Part shown: in pieces, positions 22,004 to 32,313 of the stretch
How the letters are laid out: every line of letters begins with the position of its first letter
Position numbering within the stretch: position 1 is the stretch's first letter
Assembly: GCA_030737875.1 (NCBI GenBank)
Contig: CM060910.1
Span: forward strand, 66,596,501-66,660,500
From: Allium sativum
Lineage: Eukaryota > Streptophyta > Magnoliopsida > Asparagales > Amaryllidaceae
Direction of reading: 5' to 3'
Length of the DNA stretch: 64,000 bases
Position numbers and translations under genes: made by a program
The notes under the pieces: model-generated
What the model was told of the DNA's origin: nothing
Database searches by the model: none
Seen by the model: the letters and a program-made list of their open reading frames with translations, nothing else

Positions 22004-22110
22004 CAAGTGTTTTATGTTTTGCATGGAACACTCGGATCAGATACGAGTGTTACAGATTTTAGAGATTCAGCTATCGAAGCTTGAAGCACGTGATGGCACG
22101 CTCGCTTTGG
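22004..22110 (+). other. Candidate second exon (leucine/helix-rich)
   Basis: An open stretch encodes EHSDQIRVLQILEIQLSKLE then ARDGTLAL before a possible donor TTTG|GTTTGC. The amphipathic leucine-rich composition is gene-like and the region is on the same strand as the candidate exon at 20.6-21.0 kb. The protein is not recognised. Confidence 0.3.
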
Positions 22111-22579
22111 TTTGCTCTTCCACTTTTATTTTATTTTCAATGTACATGTATGATAAAATTCTTCCACTGAAAAATCATTTTGTATAACTCCGATATTTTT
22201 GTATAAAATTCCGATGTGAGCTATTGTGTTTTTCTATGTCTATGATTATGCGTTTTATATTCCGTTTAAACCCCGTAAGCAATAACGATTCGCCGTTTTG
22301 AGCATCTGGAGTTGGTTTAATTACTGATTCAAGACGTTAAAAAGGGCAAGTCATTATAGTTTCATTATCCCCTTTGGGTTTGATTTGTGAAGTAAGGGAT
22401 ATACGTGCTTCTTTAGCCACTCTTTGGGCTTTTTATTATCAAAGCAGAGAATGTACGTGCTTTGTGGAAGTAAAGAAAAAGATACGGAAAAAACATTTCT
22501 ATGTGGAGTGATAGTAATAGGTATACTTTCAATGATATTAATATAATGAATATTTGGAATTTGATGGCCACTCTCTGGG

Positions 22580-23130
22580 CATGTGCATCCGGTGCGCTTG
22601 ACTAGCTTATCCTCAAGTAGGGCCCAAGGACTTACCCAACCTCCCTCTATGAGGAGCCTTACCCCGACCATCGTAGGCGATGATAAGAGCATAGATGCTT
22701 AAACTGGGTCATCATTGATGCAGAATTAAGGCTTACTCTTTTGATGCTCTACCCCGGCACTTGTAGGCAATGATAGAGGTTTACACTCCACCCCCTCCAA
22801 GGGGTGCCTTACCCAGGCCATCGCAGGCAGTGATAAGGGTTTTCGTTCCCTTCTGCGGGTAACGAGGAACATAAGAAGAGGTAGGACGTGCACTTCTGCA
22901 AGCAGAGGGAACAACGTGCTTAGTTCATAGTAGAGGCAGGACGTACTCTTCTATGAGCAGAGGCAGGGCGTGCTAATTAGATGCTCCGTCCTGACCATTT
23001 TTGGCGTGGATCAGAGGCTTACGCTTTTGATGTTTTAACCTGACCCTTTTTGATTTAGGAGTGGAGAAAGGCTTACACACCACCCCCCTCTGGGGGGTGC
23101 CTTGCCCCGGCCTACTTGGCGATGATAAGG
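22580..23130. repeat. Imperfect tandem repeat tract (GC-rich)
   Basis: Repeated phrases such as GGGGTGCCTTACCC, GGCCATCG(C/T)AGGC and GATGATAAGGGTTTTC recur at about 22640, 22790 and 23090, alternating with GAGGCAGGACGT units near 22880-22970. There is no coding capacity. Tandem repeat tracts of this kind occur inside Tat/Ogre-type gypsy elements. Confidence 0.6.
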
Positions 23131-23245
23131 GTTTTCATCCATTTGTAATTTGACTCTTTTCTGGTTATTCCAAACTTTGAGAGGGTTTCCATACCCTTAG
23201 TTATGTTAACATTCCTTTCCTCAGAGAATTCATCGTTGTAGTTGA

Positions 23246-23485
23246 CTATGTTTTCTTTACATGTCTATGTAGTTTTCCTTCACTAAAGAATTTGATAATC
23301 ATCCCTTCTAGGATTCTACAATGATTGGTTTCATGCCCATTCATCATATGATAGTTGCAATAAGGCCCTCCTAGCTTAGCTTCATTCTTTGGTTTTTTCT
23401 TTAATGACGACCACAAGTCCAACTCATTCTTAGTCCGGAAATAGATAGTCTCGATTGATGTAGTAAGCTCACATCCTTTTGGCAA
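23246..23485 (-). pseudogene. Gag C-terminal fragment with CCHC-type zinc knuckle
   Basis: The 79-codon open stretch includes PYCNYHMMNGHETNHCRILE, a C-X2-H-X4-H-X4-C arrangement, followed by FFSEGKLHRHV. This YC-x-x-H-x-x-x-GH-x-T-x-x-C plus E-x-L-I-x-x-G-x-L pattern is typical of Gag in Tat/Athila-type plant gypsy elements. An upstream remnant in the same strand (EQYLRKELRKASITSPQEV, about 23600-23680) is separated by stops. It is in sense with the LTR at 23867-25370. Confidence 0.65.
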
Positions 23486-23866
23486 TTTTAATTCTAAAGC
23501 TTTCTTTCTTGGAACTTAGACTTTTTATTACTCAATTCCATTGTCTTTTCTTATTCTTCAAATTTTCTTTTAGTTGTGTCTTGAGATGGAGGTGTAACCG
23601 TCTAAAACCTCTTGTGGCGAGGTGATTGAAGCCTTTCTCAACTCTTTTCTCAAATATTGTTCCCTTATCCTATGCTTGAACGACTTCCTTGATATGAAGA
23701 AATGAGTTGTATTCCCTTGACATAAAATTTCTTAGGGAAAATATTGGGGTAGGTCTTAAATGGAAAGGTGTTAATGCTTCAATGATCAGGATCATAAGGT
23801 TCTACTTCTTTTTCCTTATTTTGGATATGCAAGGCTTCCAACTTACCATGGCTCATTAATACTTGA

Positions 23867-25370
23867 TGTAACCATGAGAAATTCAGTAGTTACTCATGGA
23901 GCTAAGGGGAAATGGGATTATTTAGTTCCTAGAAGCTTGAGTTAGTTCACCATTTCCTATATATCAAGGTCTTAAGCCCAAAGATTAGTTACCCTTCCCT
24001 CAAGGGGTGAGTATCATGTTTACGAGACTTAACAACCAACAGTTACCTTGGGATAAGGGTTCCCTAAGAACAACACAAGATAGTAAGCTAAAAGGTTCGT
24101 GGAAGGGTATTTCAATAATCTTGAGGAAGGGTTAAGGCTTGTGTAATGGAACTTTGTCATGTAGAAAGCATAAGGTGATAAATGATGGAAGTAGTTAAAC
24201 AACTTGTAGAAACTATACTAAGTATCGATTCACTTTTTATTGCTTACTGAATTAAGTACAGAGGCGTTTACAAAGGAACCCCTAAATCAATTTAGAAATT
24301 AGGGTTAACACTATAAGAAAAGAGGACAAGATTGGGGAATGAGAAAAGTCCCCGAAAATGCAACCTGTGGGTTCTTATTTATAGACAAATCGTGATCCCT
24401 TTTGTTAACGGGCCAGCAGAAGCCTCTCTCGGACGTGGTAGTTAGGTATCGTCCTTTTTTTACCTTTCGGTTCTGGTTACCTGGGTCTCCACCGCCTCTT
24501 TGACGTTGTTAATAGATGTGACATAGCCTTTAGGGTGTCGTTTTTGGCACTTGGAAAGCTGGTCTCGGTCTTTGGAGCTTCTCTTTGATGTTGTTTCCAC
24601 CTTTCGTATCGATACCAAGCCCATTGGTATAGATTGCTTCGGGTATAGCTTCCGTCTTTCAAATATAAGCTTCTGGCTTTATCTTTAAGTCTTTATAGTG
24701 CTTGCTTTTGTGCTTTAATTACTCATATTTTGGGAACCACCACCCCTTTCGGTATCAATAATAAGCGTGTTGGTGCAGATAACTCTTTTTCTAAGAAATT
24801 TTGGCTTGCTGTTGGTGAATCTCTGGAAAGGGTTTCGGTCTCTCGGAAGGGTGCTTTCGGTCCATTTATTGCTGGCTCCTAGAGTTCTCTCTCGGTAGTT
24901 GTCAAGCTATGACTCTGATAGCCAGTGCTAGGGGTATTTTATTTGTGTTCCGGGTTCTTGTGCCTTTGAGGTCTTTGCTTCTTTTTGTATCGGCACTAAG
25001 TAAATTAATACTAATAGTCCTTTCGTTACCCTTTGCTTTGCTTGACGCGTTTTGTTAAGTCATTGGCTCGGATCATAGGCTTTCATCCTTTCCTTCTTAC
25101 CTGCTTCCGGCTTGAGGTAATTGGCTTTTGGAATGGACTCCATATTAGTTGTCTCTCGTTTCGGAACTACCCTACCAATATCCCTTTTTATTATCGGTTC
25201 CAAGATTTCTCCTTCCAAGATGCTGACAGTTACTTGTTGTCCCAATTGCTTCTTTTCCACTTTTGGCTTTGCCCTGGTGCCGAATTCATGCTTTCGGGTC
25301 ATTCCTCAATACTAATGGCGGTCCGGTACCCCCTCACCAATAGCCTGTTTCCTGAATTTTGGTAGTAACA
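23867..25370 (-). repeat. Gypsy LTR, minus orientation (family of the 45.5-kb element)
   Basis: On the - strand it starts TGTTACTACCAAAATTCAGG at 25370, like the LTR start at 45548 (TGTTACTACCATATTTCAA). Its 3' part aligns, reversed, with 46568-46745, sharing runs such as TCAAGGTCTTAAG and GATTAGTTAC. The 3' end (GGTTACA on -) is placed at 23867. No matching 5-bp flanks were found (CTTGA against TAGGG), consistent with a truncated element rather than a solo LTR. Confidence 0.7.
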
Positions 25371-26607
25371 TAGGGTTTTCAAACCCTAATTGCTCTGATT
25401 TCATTTAGGACTTACCATGTGTGTGTAGTCAATTTCTGGAAACATTTTGAATGATTTTCCTTGCTCTAAAGTTGCATTTGTGATTTTCTAGAAATATTTG
25501 AAATTGAAAATTCATTCTTTCCCAAAACAGCACCTTTGATTATGTTGATAAAATCATGTCTGAATCTCATAGATGTATTTGATCGTGCTTTAGCACACTG
25601 CGCATTTTGGGAATAAGTTGCTACTCTTTCTCGACAGCGATAGAATACATGCACGATTGAAATTCTTTGATTCACATTTTTACTTGCCAATTATACTTAT
25701 GCCAATAATGCAAAATAATTTCTTTCCATTAACCAGTGGATTTTAAAAAGAAATTCCTTTTCTCCTGAAACCATTCAAGCATTGCATTGGCACTTAAATT
25801 TCCACTCTGCCTTAACATGCTTTATGACTGCATACAGAAGAGTGTGCGTGTGTGTATGTGTGTGTATACACACACACATGTATGTGTGTGTATATGTATA
25901 CACACACACACACACACATGTATGTGTGTCTATATGTATGTCATTCTTGTGTATACTCCACTATCCCTTTTCTTCTGTGACCATTTGAGCTATTACTTGT
26001 TTCCCTTGCATGTTTGGTTGATTTGAATTTCAGACCAGTGTTGTGTTCATGTTGATGCTACTTGGTTGTATTTCCACTTATATTGTATTTATGTGCAATT
26101 TGAACTTGCACTTGTATTTGTGCCATTTTGTTAGCTCCTGCTTGTGCATTGTTTTGCTTCACATTCTTCTCATCACGTATATGCTTGTTGTACACTATCT
26201 CCTTGTACATTTATCTTGGGTTGACTTAACAATGCTTGTTCATGCTGATATGCATTTGTTTGCATACTGGCTTGCTGCAAATTGCTTTATATATGAGTTG
26301 ATGTATATGCTTGTGCACTTGTATAGTTCCATGACATGTTTGATTCCTGTGTATTGTTCTTTTGCATATGTTGCTCCATGTATCAATTGCTTCATATATG
26401 TACATTTGAATAGCCTTGATGTCACTGTTTATTGTCACATGACTATGCTGCATGGTGCCTTGTTCCGTTGTTCTGGTCTTATGCATATGCATGCGTCTAC
26501 TTCCTGTGTCACTTGAGCTTGACATCTTGTTGCTGTTGAGCACGCTATGCTTGTTGTACCTAGTCTTCTGGCTTGGTGTTTCACTCATGTTGTGCCTGTG
26601 CACTATT
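25371..26607. other. Non-coding DNA with TG-rich low-complexity sequence and a CA/TG microsatellite
   Basis: There is no gene. Inverted (TG)n/(CA)n runs occupy 25845-25945. From 26040 to 26600 the DNA is a degenerate TTGTGCACTTG/CATATG-like sequence that happens to stay open (157 codons, membrane-like composition). The same type of sequence resumes at 32314, the far side of the CACTA element, which fits a single region split by that insertion. Confidence 0.5.
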
Positions 26608-26800
26608 CACTACACCATAATGGCCATTTGGCAACCCTTTTTTCACAATCGCCAACACTTATTTGTGTTGCAGGGTAATAACAATAATAAGCGTTGCTAT
26701 ATTAAAAAAGTGTCGCCAAAAATACACAATTATAATTTTTTTATTGGCAACGCTTATATGGGTTGGTAGCGCTGATTTCTAAGGGTAAAAACGTAAACTG
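26608..26800 (+). repeat. CACTA left terminal inverted repeat and subterminal repeats
   Basis: The TIR is CACTACACCA. Subterminal GCCAACACTTATTTGTGTTG, AATAAGCGTTGC and GGCAACGCTTATATGG motifs occur in both orientations, as expected for transposase-binding sites near CACTA ends. Confidence 0.8.
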
Positions 26801-26849
26801 CCTCCCGTAACCTTATTTCCCATGTGCTAATCGTTTGCCCAATGCTTAT

Positions 26850-27060
26850 CCAAGAAGCGGCCGCCTAAGTCGGATTATCCAAATCCGATTTCAGAGGAAA
26901 AAAGAAAAGAAAAGAAAGCAACATGCCAAAGATTCATCCGCGAGTAGATTTTAATCCCGTTCAGTCTCGATTTCAATACATATCCGATTTCATTATCCAA
27001 GAAGCGGTTGCCTAAATCATTATCCAAATCCGATTTCAATCCCATTCAGTCGCTTCAGGT
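26850..27060 (+). other. GC-richer leader-like segment with an internal duplication
   Basis: ATCCAAGAAGCGG(C/T)(C/T)GCCTAA followed by ATTATCCAAATCCGATTTCA occurs twice, at 26849-26894 and 26996-27042. The segment ends in TTCAG|GTATTT, a possible splice donor at 27059/27060. It may be a captured 5' UTR. No ATG-initiated frame is supported. Confidence 0.4.
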
Positions 27061-27325
27061 ATTTTTTTGATTTTTGCTCACTTAAATCCTGTTTTTGTTG
27101 ATTTGCCTCTACGTGTCTCATCTTGGGTTATGTGGTCTGATTCTTGACTCTTTGTCTTGGTTTTCTATTGTTTTCCAGAAGTAAACGTTTATCGGCTTGG
27201 ATGCTTGGAATATCGAGACTTGAGTATTTTAGCTGTAACGGATGTGTGGATAGGAAAGCAAGATAAAATAATTGCACTGATGCATTGAACTAAATCGCCA
27301 CTTTTTATGTTTTTATGAATTACAG

Positions 27326-27507
27326 GGCATGCGAAACTATAAAAGTTTTAAACAGATTGTACAAAGATTAGAAGAAGCTGCTGTGTCTTATAGGGGACAA
27401 GAGAGAGTCCAACTTCTTAGATAATGGTTGGTTGCATTGAAAGAGGTAGAGAGGACCTCTGGAGTTGGTCTGGTAGATGATAAAAGTGTAGAACAAATGA
27501 GGAAGAA
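27326..27507 (+). pseudogene. Captured host-gene exon a (unrecognised protein)
   Basis: An exon-like stretch follows an acceptor TTACAG. It encodes SFKQIVQRLEEAAVSYRGQE and then RVQLLR, with one in-frame TAA before WLVALKEVERTS. It is hydrophilic, helical and unlike any transposase. The stop shows it is not functional as a protein. The protein family looks familiar from plants but I cannot name it. Confidence 0.5.
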
Positions 27508-27584
27508 GTCACTCTTATGTTTTTGGTTATTCATTATTTAAAATATGGAGGTTACTGACATTAACTATCTTATTTAAAATTCAG

Positions 27585-27637
27585 ATTCTAGAAGCATCAA
27601 ATAAGGAAGAAATCACTCTGGTGCTGGAAATCTTTGG
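27585..27637 (+). pseudogene. Captured host-gene exon b
   Basis: This 53-nt exon lies between TTCAG and GG|GTTAGT and encodes ILEASNKEEITLVLEIFG. Its phase fits exon c exactly: the last two bases plus the first base of exon c make a glycine codon. That supports real splice sites inherited from a cellular gene. Confidence 0.55.
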
Positions 27638-27785
27638 GTTAGTCTACTTTGGATTGGAGTTCTCTTATTCTGTTCCACTGAAGAACAATAATACTATTAT
27701 TTCCTTGTTTAACTGAGATTTTAGCATCGAATTTTCGTTCGACACATTTTATTATAGGCTTTCATGGTTTTTCATTTGCTTGCAG

Positions 27786-27881
27786 ACTTTGTTTTACAGG
27801 CGGAAAGGAAGTTCATTATGCAATTATTAGTAGTATTCAGGATTTAGTAAAGTATTTTCTGGCTACCAAGATGAAGTACTG
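27786..27881 (+). pseudogene. Captured host-gene exon c
   Basis: An acceptor TTGCTTGCAG precedes, and a donor CTG|GTATGC follows. It encodes LCFTGGKEVHYAIISSIQDL plus VKYFLATKMKYW without stops, in phase with exon b. The gene is not identified. The correct exon order and phase are the main evidence for a genomic (intron-containing) capture. Confidence 0.55.
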
Positions 27882-28422
27882 GTATGCATCTTCTTATGTT
27901 TTTCCTCAGCTAATTACCTTTCACTAGTTAAGCTAAAACGTTGGCTGTTTGCATAGCATAAGTAATGTAAGTTCTAATTTGAAAAGGTTAGATTTTCATA
28001 AAGATGTTATTACTTTGCCAAACTATTGAAGCTGTCTTATGTTTGCATATATGATTATTGTCAAGTCTTCTTCACGGAATGTTATAGTTGGCAATTTTTG
28101 GTTGATACAAGTATATTGTTTTGCAACCAGATCTTGGCATATTTTTTTTAGTTAATTATTTGTATTTTCTTTTTGAATGTATATTTTTCCATATCTTTGT
28201 ATCTATTTTAAGTCAGATGCAATAATTTCTTTGTTTCCTACTCAGGTCATGTTCTTAACTCTTTGAATGCTTCTGGTCTTATTTCAAAGCAAGTAGCGTT
28301 GATAGCAGATCGAAAGGATTGTATTTGGTAAGCTCTTCTTTAAAGCTATAATAGTTTTCTTCCATCTGATCATCAGTTTTTCTTCCATAGTTCACGAAAC
28401 TAATGCTAAATCCAATGGATGT

Positions 28423-28665
28423 AAACTCAGTTTCTAACTGAGATAAACTCAGTTTCTAACTGAGATAAACTCAGTTTTGATATGGTTACATTGATAGATG
28501 CATTATAGTTCAATGTTTAGCAGATAGTTGGTTATGTTGATGTTGGATATAACTTCTTACAATCGTTTTTGTAGCTGTTTAATTCAATGTTTAACTCAGT
28601 TTAACTGAGTTTGTAAGCTCAGTTTCATATTGAGCTTGTAAGTTCAGTTGAAATTGAGTTTGCAT
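28423..28665. repeat. AACTCAGTTT / AACTGAG inverted-motif cluster
   Basis: Three tandem units of AAACTCAGTTTCTAACTGAG-type sequence lie at 28424-28478. Related units are at 28588-28660, including CTCAGTTTAACTGAG and AGCTCAGTTTCATATTGAGC. Each unit is a short stem-loop. The core is shared with the array at 30.6 kb. Confidence 0.8.
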
Positions 28666-29207
28666 TCATTGGATGTAGAAAAAGTTGGTAGATTTTCTTT
28701 TGCAACGCTTATACTTAAATCATGATTAAATAGATAAGAATTTTTTTCCAGTTCATACTGTGTCGTTGTTTGAGCATGATTTTTTTGTTAACTGAAGCCA
28801 TTTGTTGCCAGAGTTTTCAAAATGTATGTAGTCTACTCACGTCTGTTTTGGGTCAATTCTAAATGCACACAAATGTTTCTACTGTATTATGTTCACACGT
28901 GTTTGCTCAAGTTTTACATGGTTACAAATGTTTTCTTTAATAAGCCTAATCAAACAAATCATATAATTTTCGTTAATCACTTGAGTGCTCAATTCCATAT
29001 GGTATACTTACATTTTTTTTAGTACCAATTTTCTGTGTTGTGGCATGCTTAGTGGCATAAAATCTTATTTGATAATTGTTTTAACACGACTCTTTTTTGT
29101 TCAACCATATGATAATTTTTTTAATATCAAACTATATATTTTAGCTAAAAGTTCTACAAAACATTCTCTCTCATGATGCATTTTGTGTTATTTAAAATTT
29201 GTTTCAG

Positions 29208-29315
29208 GCATAAGGATTATGACAGAGATAGAGAGAGTCGACACAGACATAGATCTTGTTCTCGATCGCGGGGAAGATCTAGCCGTAGATCAAGATCTCG
29301 CTCATGATCAAAGAG
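29208..29315 (+). pseudogene. Captured arginine/serine-rich (RS) exon of a splicing-factor-like gene
   Basis: This 108-nt exon has an acceptor GTTTCAG and donor AGAG|GTAAAA. It encodes HKDYDRDRESRHRHRSCSRS then RGRSSRRSRSRS, a stop and SKR. Alternating RS/RD dipeptides are typical of SR-type pre-mRNA splicing factors and related proteins. The in-frame TGA near the end (CGA in a likely ancestor) argues against function. Which RS protein it came from cannot be told from 36 residues. Confidence 0.55.
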
Positions 29316-30104
29316 GTAAAATTGTTAGTTTTAGGCTATCAATTATGTGTTCATGTTTTTACCATACAATTCTAAGGTTTTAAATTAAAATTATCAAGCT
29401 ATCATTAAAATTGCATGAAAGTGAAGTTTTTTGTCTGAAATCGTTAGAATGCAAATTTGGTTTTGTTGCAGATGAGACTTTGTTTGTTGGCCTTTATATC
29501 GTTAGTAATGCATTTTAACTGTATAACAATAGTCAAAATAATTGTTTTTAACTGTATAACGATAGTCAAAATAACTCAAATGTTAACTTTTAAGCACTAG
29601 TTCATAAGGGCGAAGGAACATAACTTATTAGCTTCATTTTTCTTCAATCTGAAGTGGTAGGTAATATCATCCATATTAATTTTTGTTTGTTGTTCGTATT
29701 CCAACAATGTTGCTTTCTTATGATCATATATATTATATAGAAATGTCAGCTTACGTTTAAAAATATATTTACTTTGTAAGCTTATTTGCTTATCATAGTT
29801 ACTGTCTAATTATTATTTTTTGAAATTAGAAGGGATTTTGCATTAATAAAAATTATTTCCTATTTTGAAGGGTTCTTCTCTACAAATATCCACAAATATA
29901 CCTTTCATCAGCATGAATCTATACTTTTTCTTTTCCCTTTTGCTGCATATACTCGCTGATTCTTTGAGTATCTTGTTTTAACATGACATTGATAATTTGA
30001 CTGCCGAAACTGAAATTCCATGTGCAATTTTTATTTACATGGCGATGACAGTTAACAAGAATTACAATCTTCATAGTTTTCTTCCTTTTGCATTATGACT
30101 CCCT

Positions 30105-30370
30105 TCAGGGTTTTGTTTTTTTACCTAGAATCTTTTAGCTCAACATCTACATTCTTATAATCTTTTGTACTATATAACTCAATTGTCTTAGATCCTTTCA
30201 GAGTTTTGTTTTTACATAGATTCTTTCAGCTCAACATTTACATTCTTTTAATCTTTTGTATTATAGAACTCAAGCGTCTTAGATCCCCTCAGGGTTTTGT
30301 TTTTACGTAGTTCTTTCAGCTCAACATTTACATTCTTATTAATCTTTTGTACTATAGAACCCAAATGAAA
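30105..30370. repeat. Tandem repeat, about 91-bp unit, three copies
   Basis: Units start at about 30105, 30196 and 30287 with TTCAG(G/A)GTTTTGTTTTT. They continue through TCTTTCAGCTCAACATTTAC and a TAATCTTTTGTACTATA stretch. Copies differ by a few bases. Confidence 0.9.
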
Positions 30371-30620
30371 ACAAATTTTGCAGATATGATCTTAGATCCC
30401 TCAAAGTAATCTTCCAAAGAATGTGATTCATTGGGTAACTGTTCTAACAGTTGATAGTAATTAAGACTATATTTTTGGTTGAAATGTTCATAACATGGAG
30501 TGAAGGTCTAAAAAATTGGTTCTGGATGAAAGCACGTAGTTCAAAGTTTGTTGAGGCATAGATGATATGTAAAGGAGAAGTATGTTCAGTCATGTGGCGT
30601 AGATAATCTGTTGTTATGTG

Positions 30621-30892
30621 CTCAGTTTTTCTGAGCCTGTGGCTCAGTTTTGCTGAGCCGTAAGGCTCATTTTTTCTGAGCCATAAGGCTCAGTTTTGCT
30701 GAGCCTATGGTATGGCTCAGTTTTTCTGATCCGCAGGCTCATTTTTGCTGAGTCTTAAGGCTCAGTTTATTTGAGCCTTATGGCTCAGTTTTCCTGAGCC
30801 ATAAGGCTCAGTTTTTCTAAGACAGTGGCTCAGTTTTGCTTAGCCTTTTGGCTAAGAAAAACTGAGTCGTAAGGCTCAGCAAAACTGAGCCG
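30621..30892. repeat. Array of ~28-bp stem-loop repeats (GGCTCAGTTTTNCTGAGCC)
   Basis: About ten units of GGCTCAGTTTTTCTGAGCC-like hairpins are joined by short TAAGG/TGTGG/TATGG linkers. The last two units are in the opposite sense (AAAAACTGAG, CAAAACTGAGCC). No coding frame is maintained. It lies inside the CACTA element, 120 bp upstream of the transposase fragment. Confidence 0.95.
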
Positions 30893-31018
30893 TTCGATAT
30901 TATTGATCACTCCGAGCCTGCAAGTTTATATTATTTTGTGCGAGATGTAAACTCATGTTTTTCTGTTTTTAACAAGAAACTTAAATTTTCAATTTAATGT
31001 GATATTCAATGAACGCAG

Positions 31019-31715
31019 GCACTTCTAAAGGCAGCAGAAGAAAAGAGAAAATTGGATGGTAGTTCTAATGGCGCAGTAGATGATCTTGATAATGATCCAA
31101 TTGTAGAAGTTTTTGGTTCCAACATGAAGAAAAATTATTGTCGAGCAATTAGTTCTACTTCTTCTATAAAACAAGTAAAGGTGGCTTGAGCTGTAAAAGC
31201 TGTAGCTGATAAAAAAACAAGCCGTGGATTTGTCCGTTTGGAAATTGGAGATAGAAAGGCAAGTAGCTACTCAAGTTAATAACGCCATTAATTTAATTAC
31301 TTCAACTTTTATGAAATTTATGCCTAATTTGCAAGAAAAACTTGTTGTAAGTCCTTCCACACCTCATACAGAAGGTGCTTCTAATTTAAGGGATCCTCCT
31401 ATAAATAATAATGTAACCATTACTCTGAATGTGTCATTTATGATCTTCATTCATCTACAATGGAAAAGAAATACGTAATGCTATTGTCAAATGATCTAGA
31501 GAAGGAGGTAGCAAAAGGTTATCTTGGAACACAAACAATTTGTCATTTTAGGAAAGTGGTACCGAATATATAGAAATTAATTTGGGTTGCTGAATTTCTT
31601 GAACCGGATGCACCAATTTATGATGGTCCTCAAAATGGAATGTACAAGTTATGTGAATTTTCAGATGGAGGCTTCGTTATATGGCCAGAGTTTCATATTC
31701 GGTATTTGTAGAATC
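31019..31715 (+). pseudogene. En/Spm-type transposase-associated protein fragment (Ptta/TNPA-like)
   Basis: After an acceptor ACGCAG, the frame encodes ALLKAAEEKRKLDGSSNG and then DNDPIVEVFGSNMKKNYCRA. It moves to another frame at about 31220 with VWKLEIERQVATQVNNAINL, a coiled-coil-like piece. A third segment at 31490-31710 reads LSNDLEKEVAKGYLGTQT and then VAEFLEPDAPIYDGPQNGMY and GGFVIWPEFHIRYL, ending TAG 31711. The layout fits the C-terminal part of the plant En/Spm Ptta-type protein. Two frame changes and at least one stop inactivate it. Confidence 0.55.
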
Positions 31716-31989
31716 TTATTTATGTATTGAATTTAGCAAACTAATTATGTATTGAATTTGACATCTTAATTATGTATTGTGCTTCTTTATTGTTAACTCG
31801 TATTCTATGTCATTATGTGATTATGAATATTATTTATCAGTATGCATTGAGTTTAATATTAGTTTTTGATTCATATTAAATATCGTCTATATTATCATCA
31901 TGTTGGTTATTAATTGACTATTAATGTTAGAATATGCGAGTTGCTAATATATATTTCTGTTATTATTAAAATTTATATTTGTTGTGAAT

Positions 31990-32313
31990 TAAAATTTTGT
32001 AACATGTATAGGCATTGCAAACAAATATATTGCAATATGTATAAGCGTTGCAAACAAAAATCTTACAATGTTTATAAGCGTTGCTAAAGAAAATCTACCA
32101 AAGCTTATAAGCGTTGCTAAAGAAAATCTACCAACGCTTATAAGCATTGCAACTGAAAATATACCAAACACTTACAAGCATTGGGACTGAAAATCTACCA
32201 ACGCTTATAAGCGTTGGTACTAAATTGCCACCCCCCATAGCAACACTAATAAGCGTTGTTGAAATTGTTTGCGACGGTTATACTCGTTGGGAATCGCCTG
32301 TTTTGGTGTAGTG
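31990..32313 (+). repeat. CACTA right subterminal repeats and terminal inverted repeat
   Basis: About six ~40-bp units run from 32000 to 32225. Each contains TATAAGCGTTGC(A/T)AA or the palindromic ACGCTTATAAGCGTTG and the spacer GAAAATCTACCAA. They are followed by GCGTTGTTG and the TIR ending TGGTGTAGTG at 32313. Confidence 0.9.

Larger units (their letters stand above)
22580..25370 (-). mobile_element. Truncated Tat/Ogre-like Ty3/gypsy element: 5' LTR, gag remnant, repeat tract
   Basis: Read on the - strand, a full-length LTR (25370 to 23867) is followed after about 380 bp by a gag zinc-knuckle remnant and then a tandem-repeat tract. No RT, integrase or 3' LTR follows, so the element is cut. 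Its LTR belongs to the same family as the 45548-52821 element. Confidence 0.6.
26608..32313 (+). mobile_element. CACTA (En/Spm) transposon with captured host exons (Pack-CACTA)
   Basis: It begins CACTACACCATAATGGCC and ends with TGGTGTAGTG, the inverse of CACTACACCA. Flanks are ATT on the left and TTT on the right, an imperfect match to the usual 3-bp target duplication. Both ends carry AAGCGTTGC-type subterminal repeats. The interior contains spliced-looking exons of cellular genes, a transposase-gene fragment of the En/Spm (Ptta/TNPA-like) type, and hairpin arrays. No intact transposase is present, so it would need one in trans. Confidence 0.85.

Noticed and set aside
26043..26603. 157-codon + strand and 125-codon - strand open stretches
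   Set aside because: Low-complexity TTG/CAT-rich DNA open in several frames on both strands. Membrane-like composition comes from the T bias; no start context, domain or splice sites.
30621..30892. CRISPR array
   Set aside because: Units are adjacent hairpins with short, similar linkers and no unique spacers, in a plant transposon.
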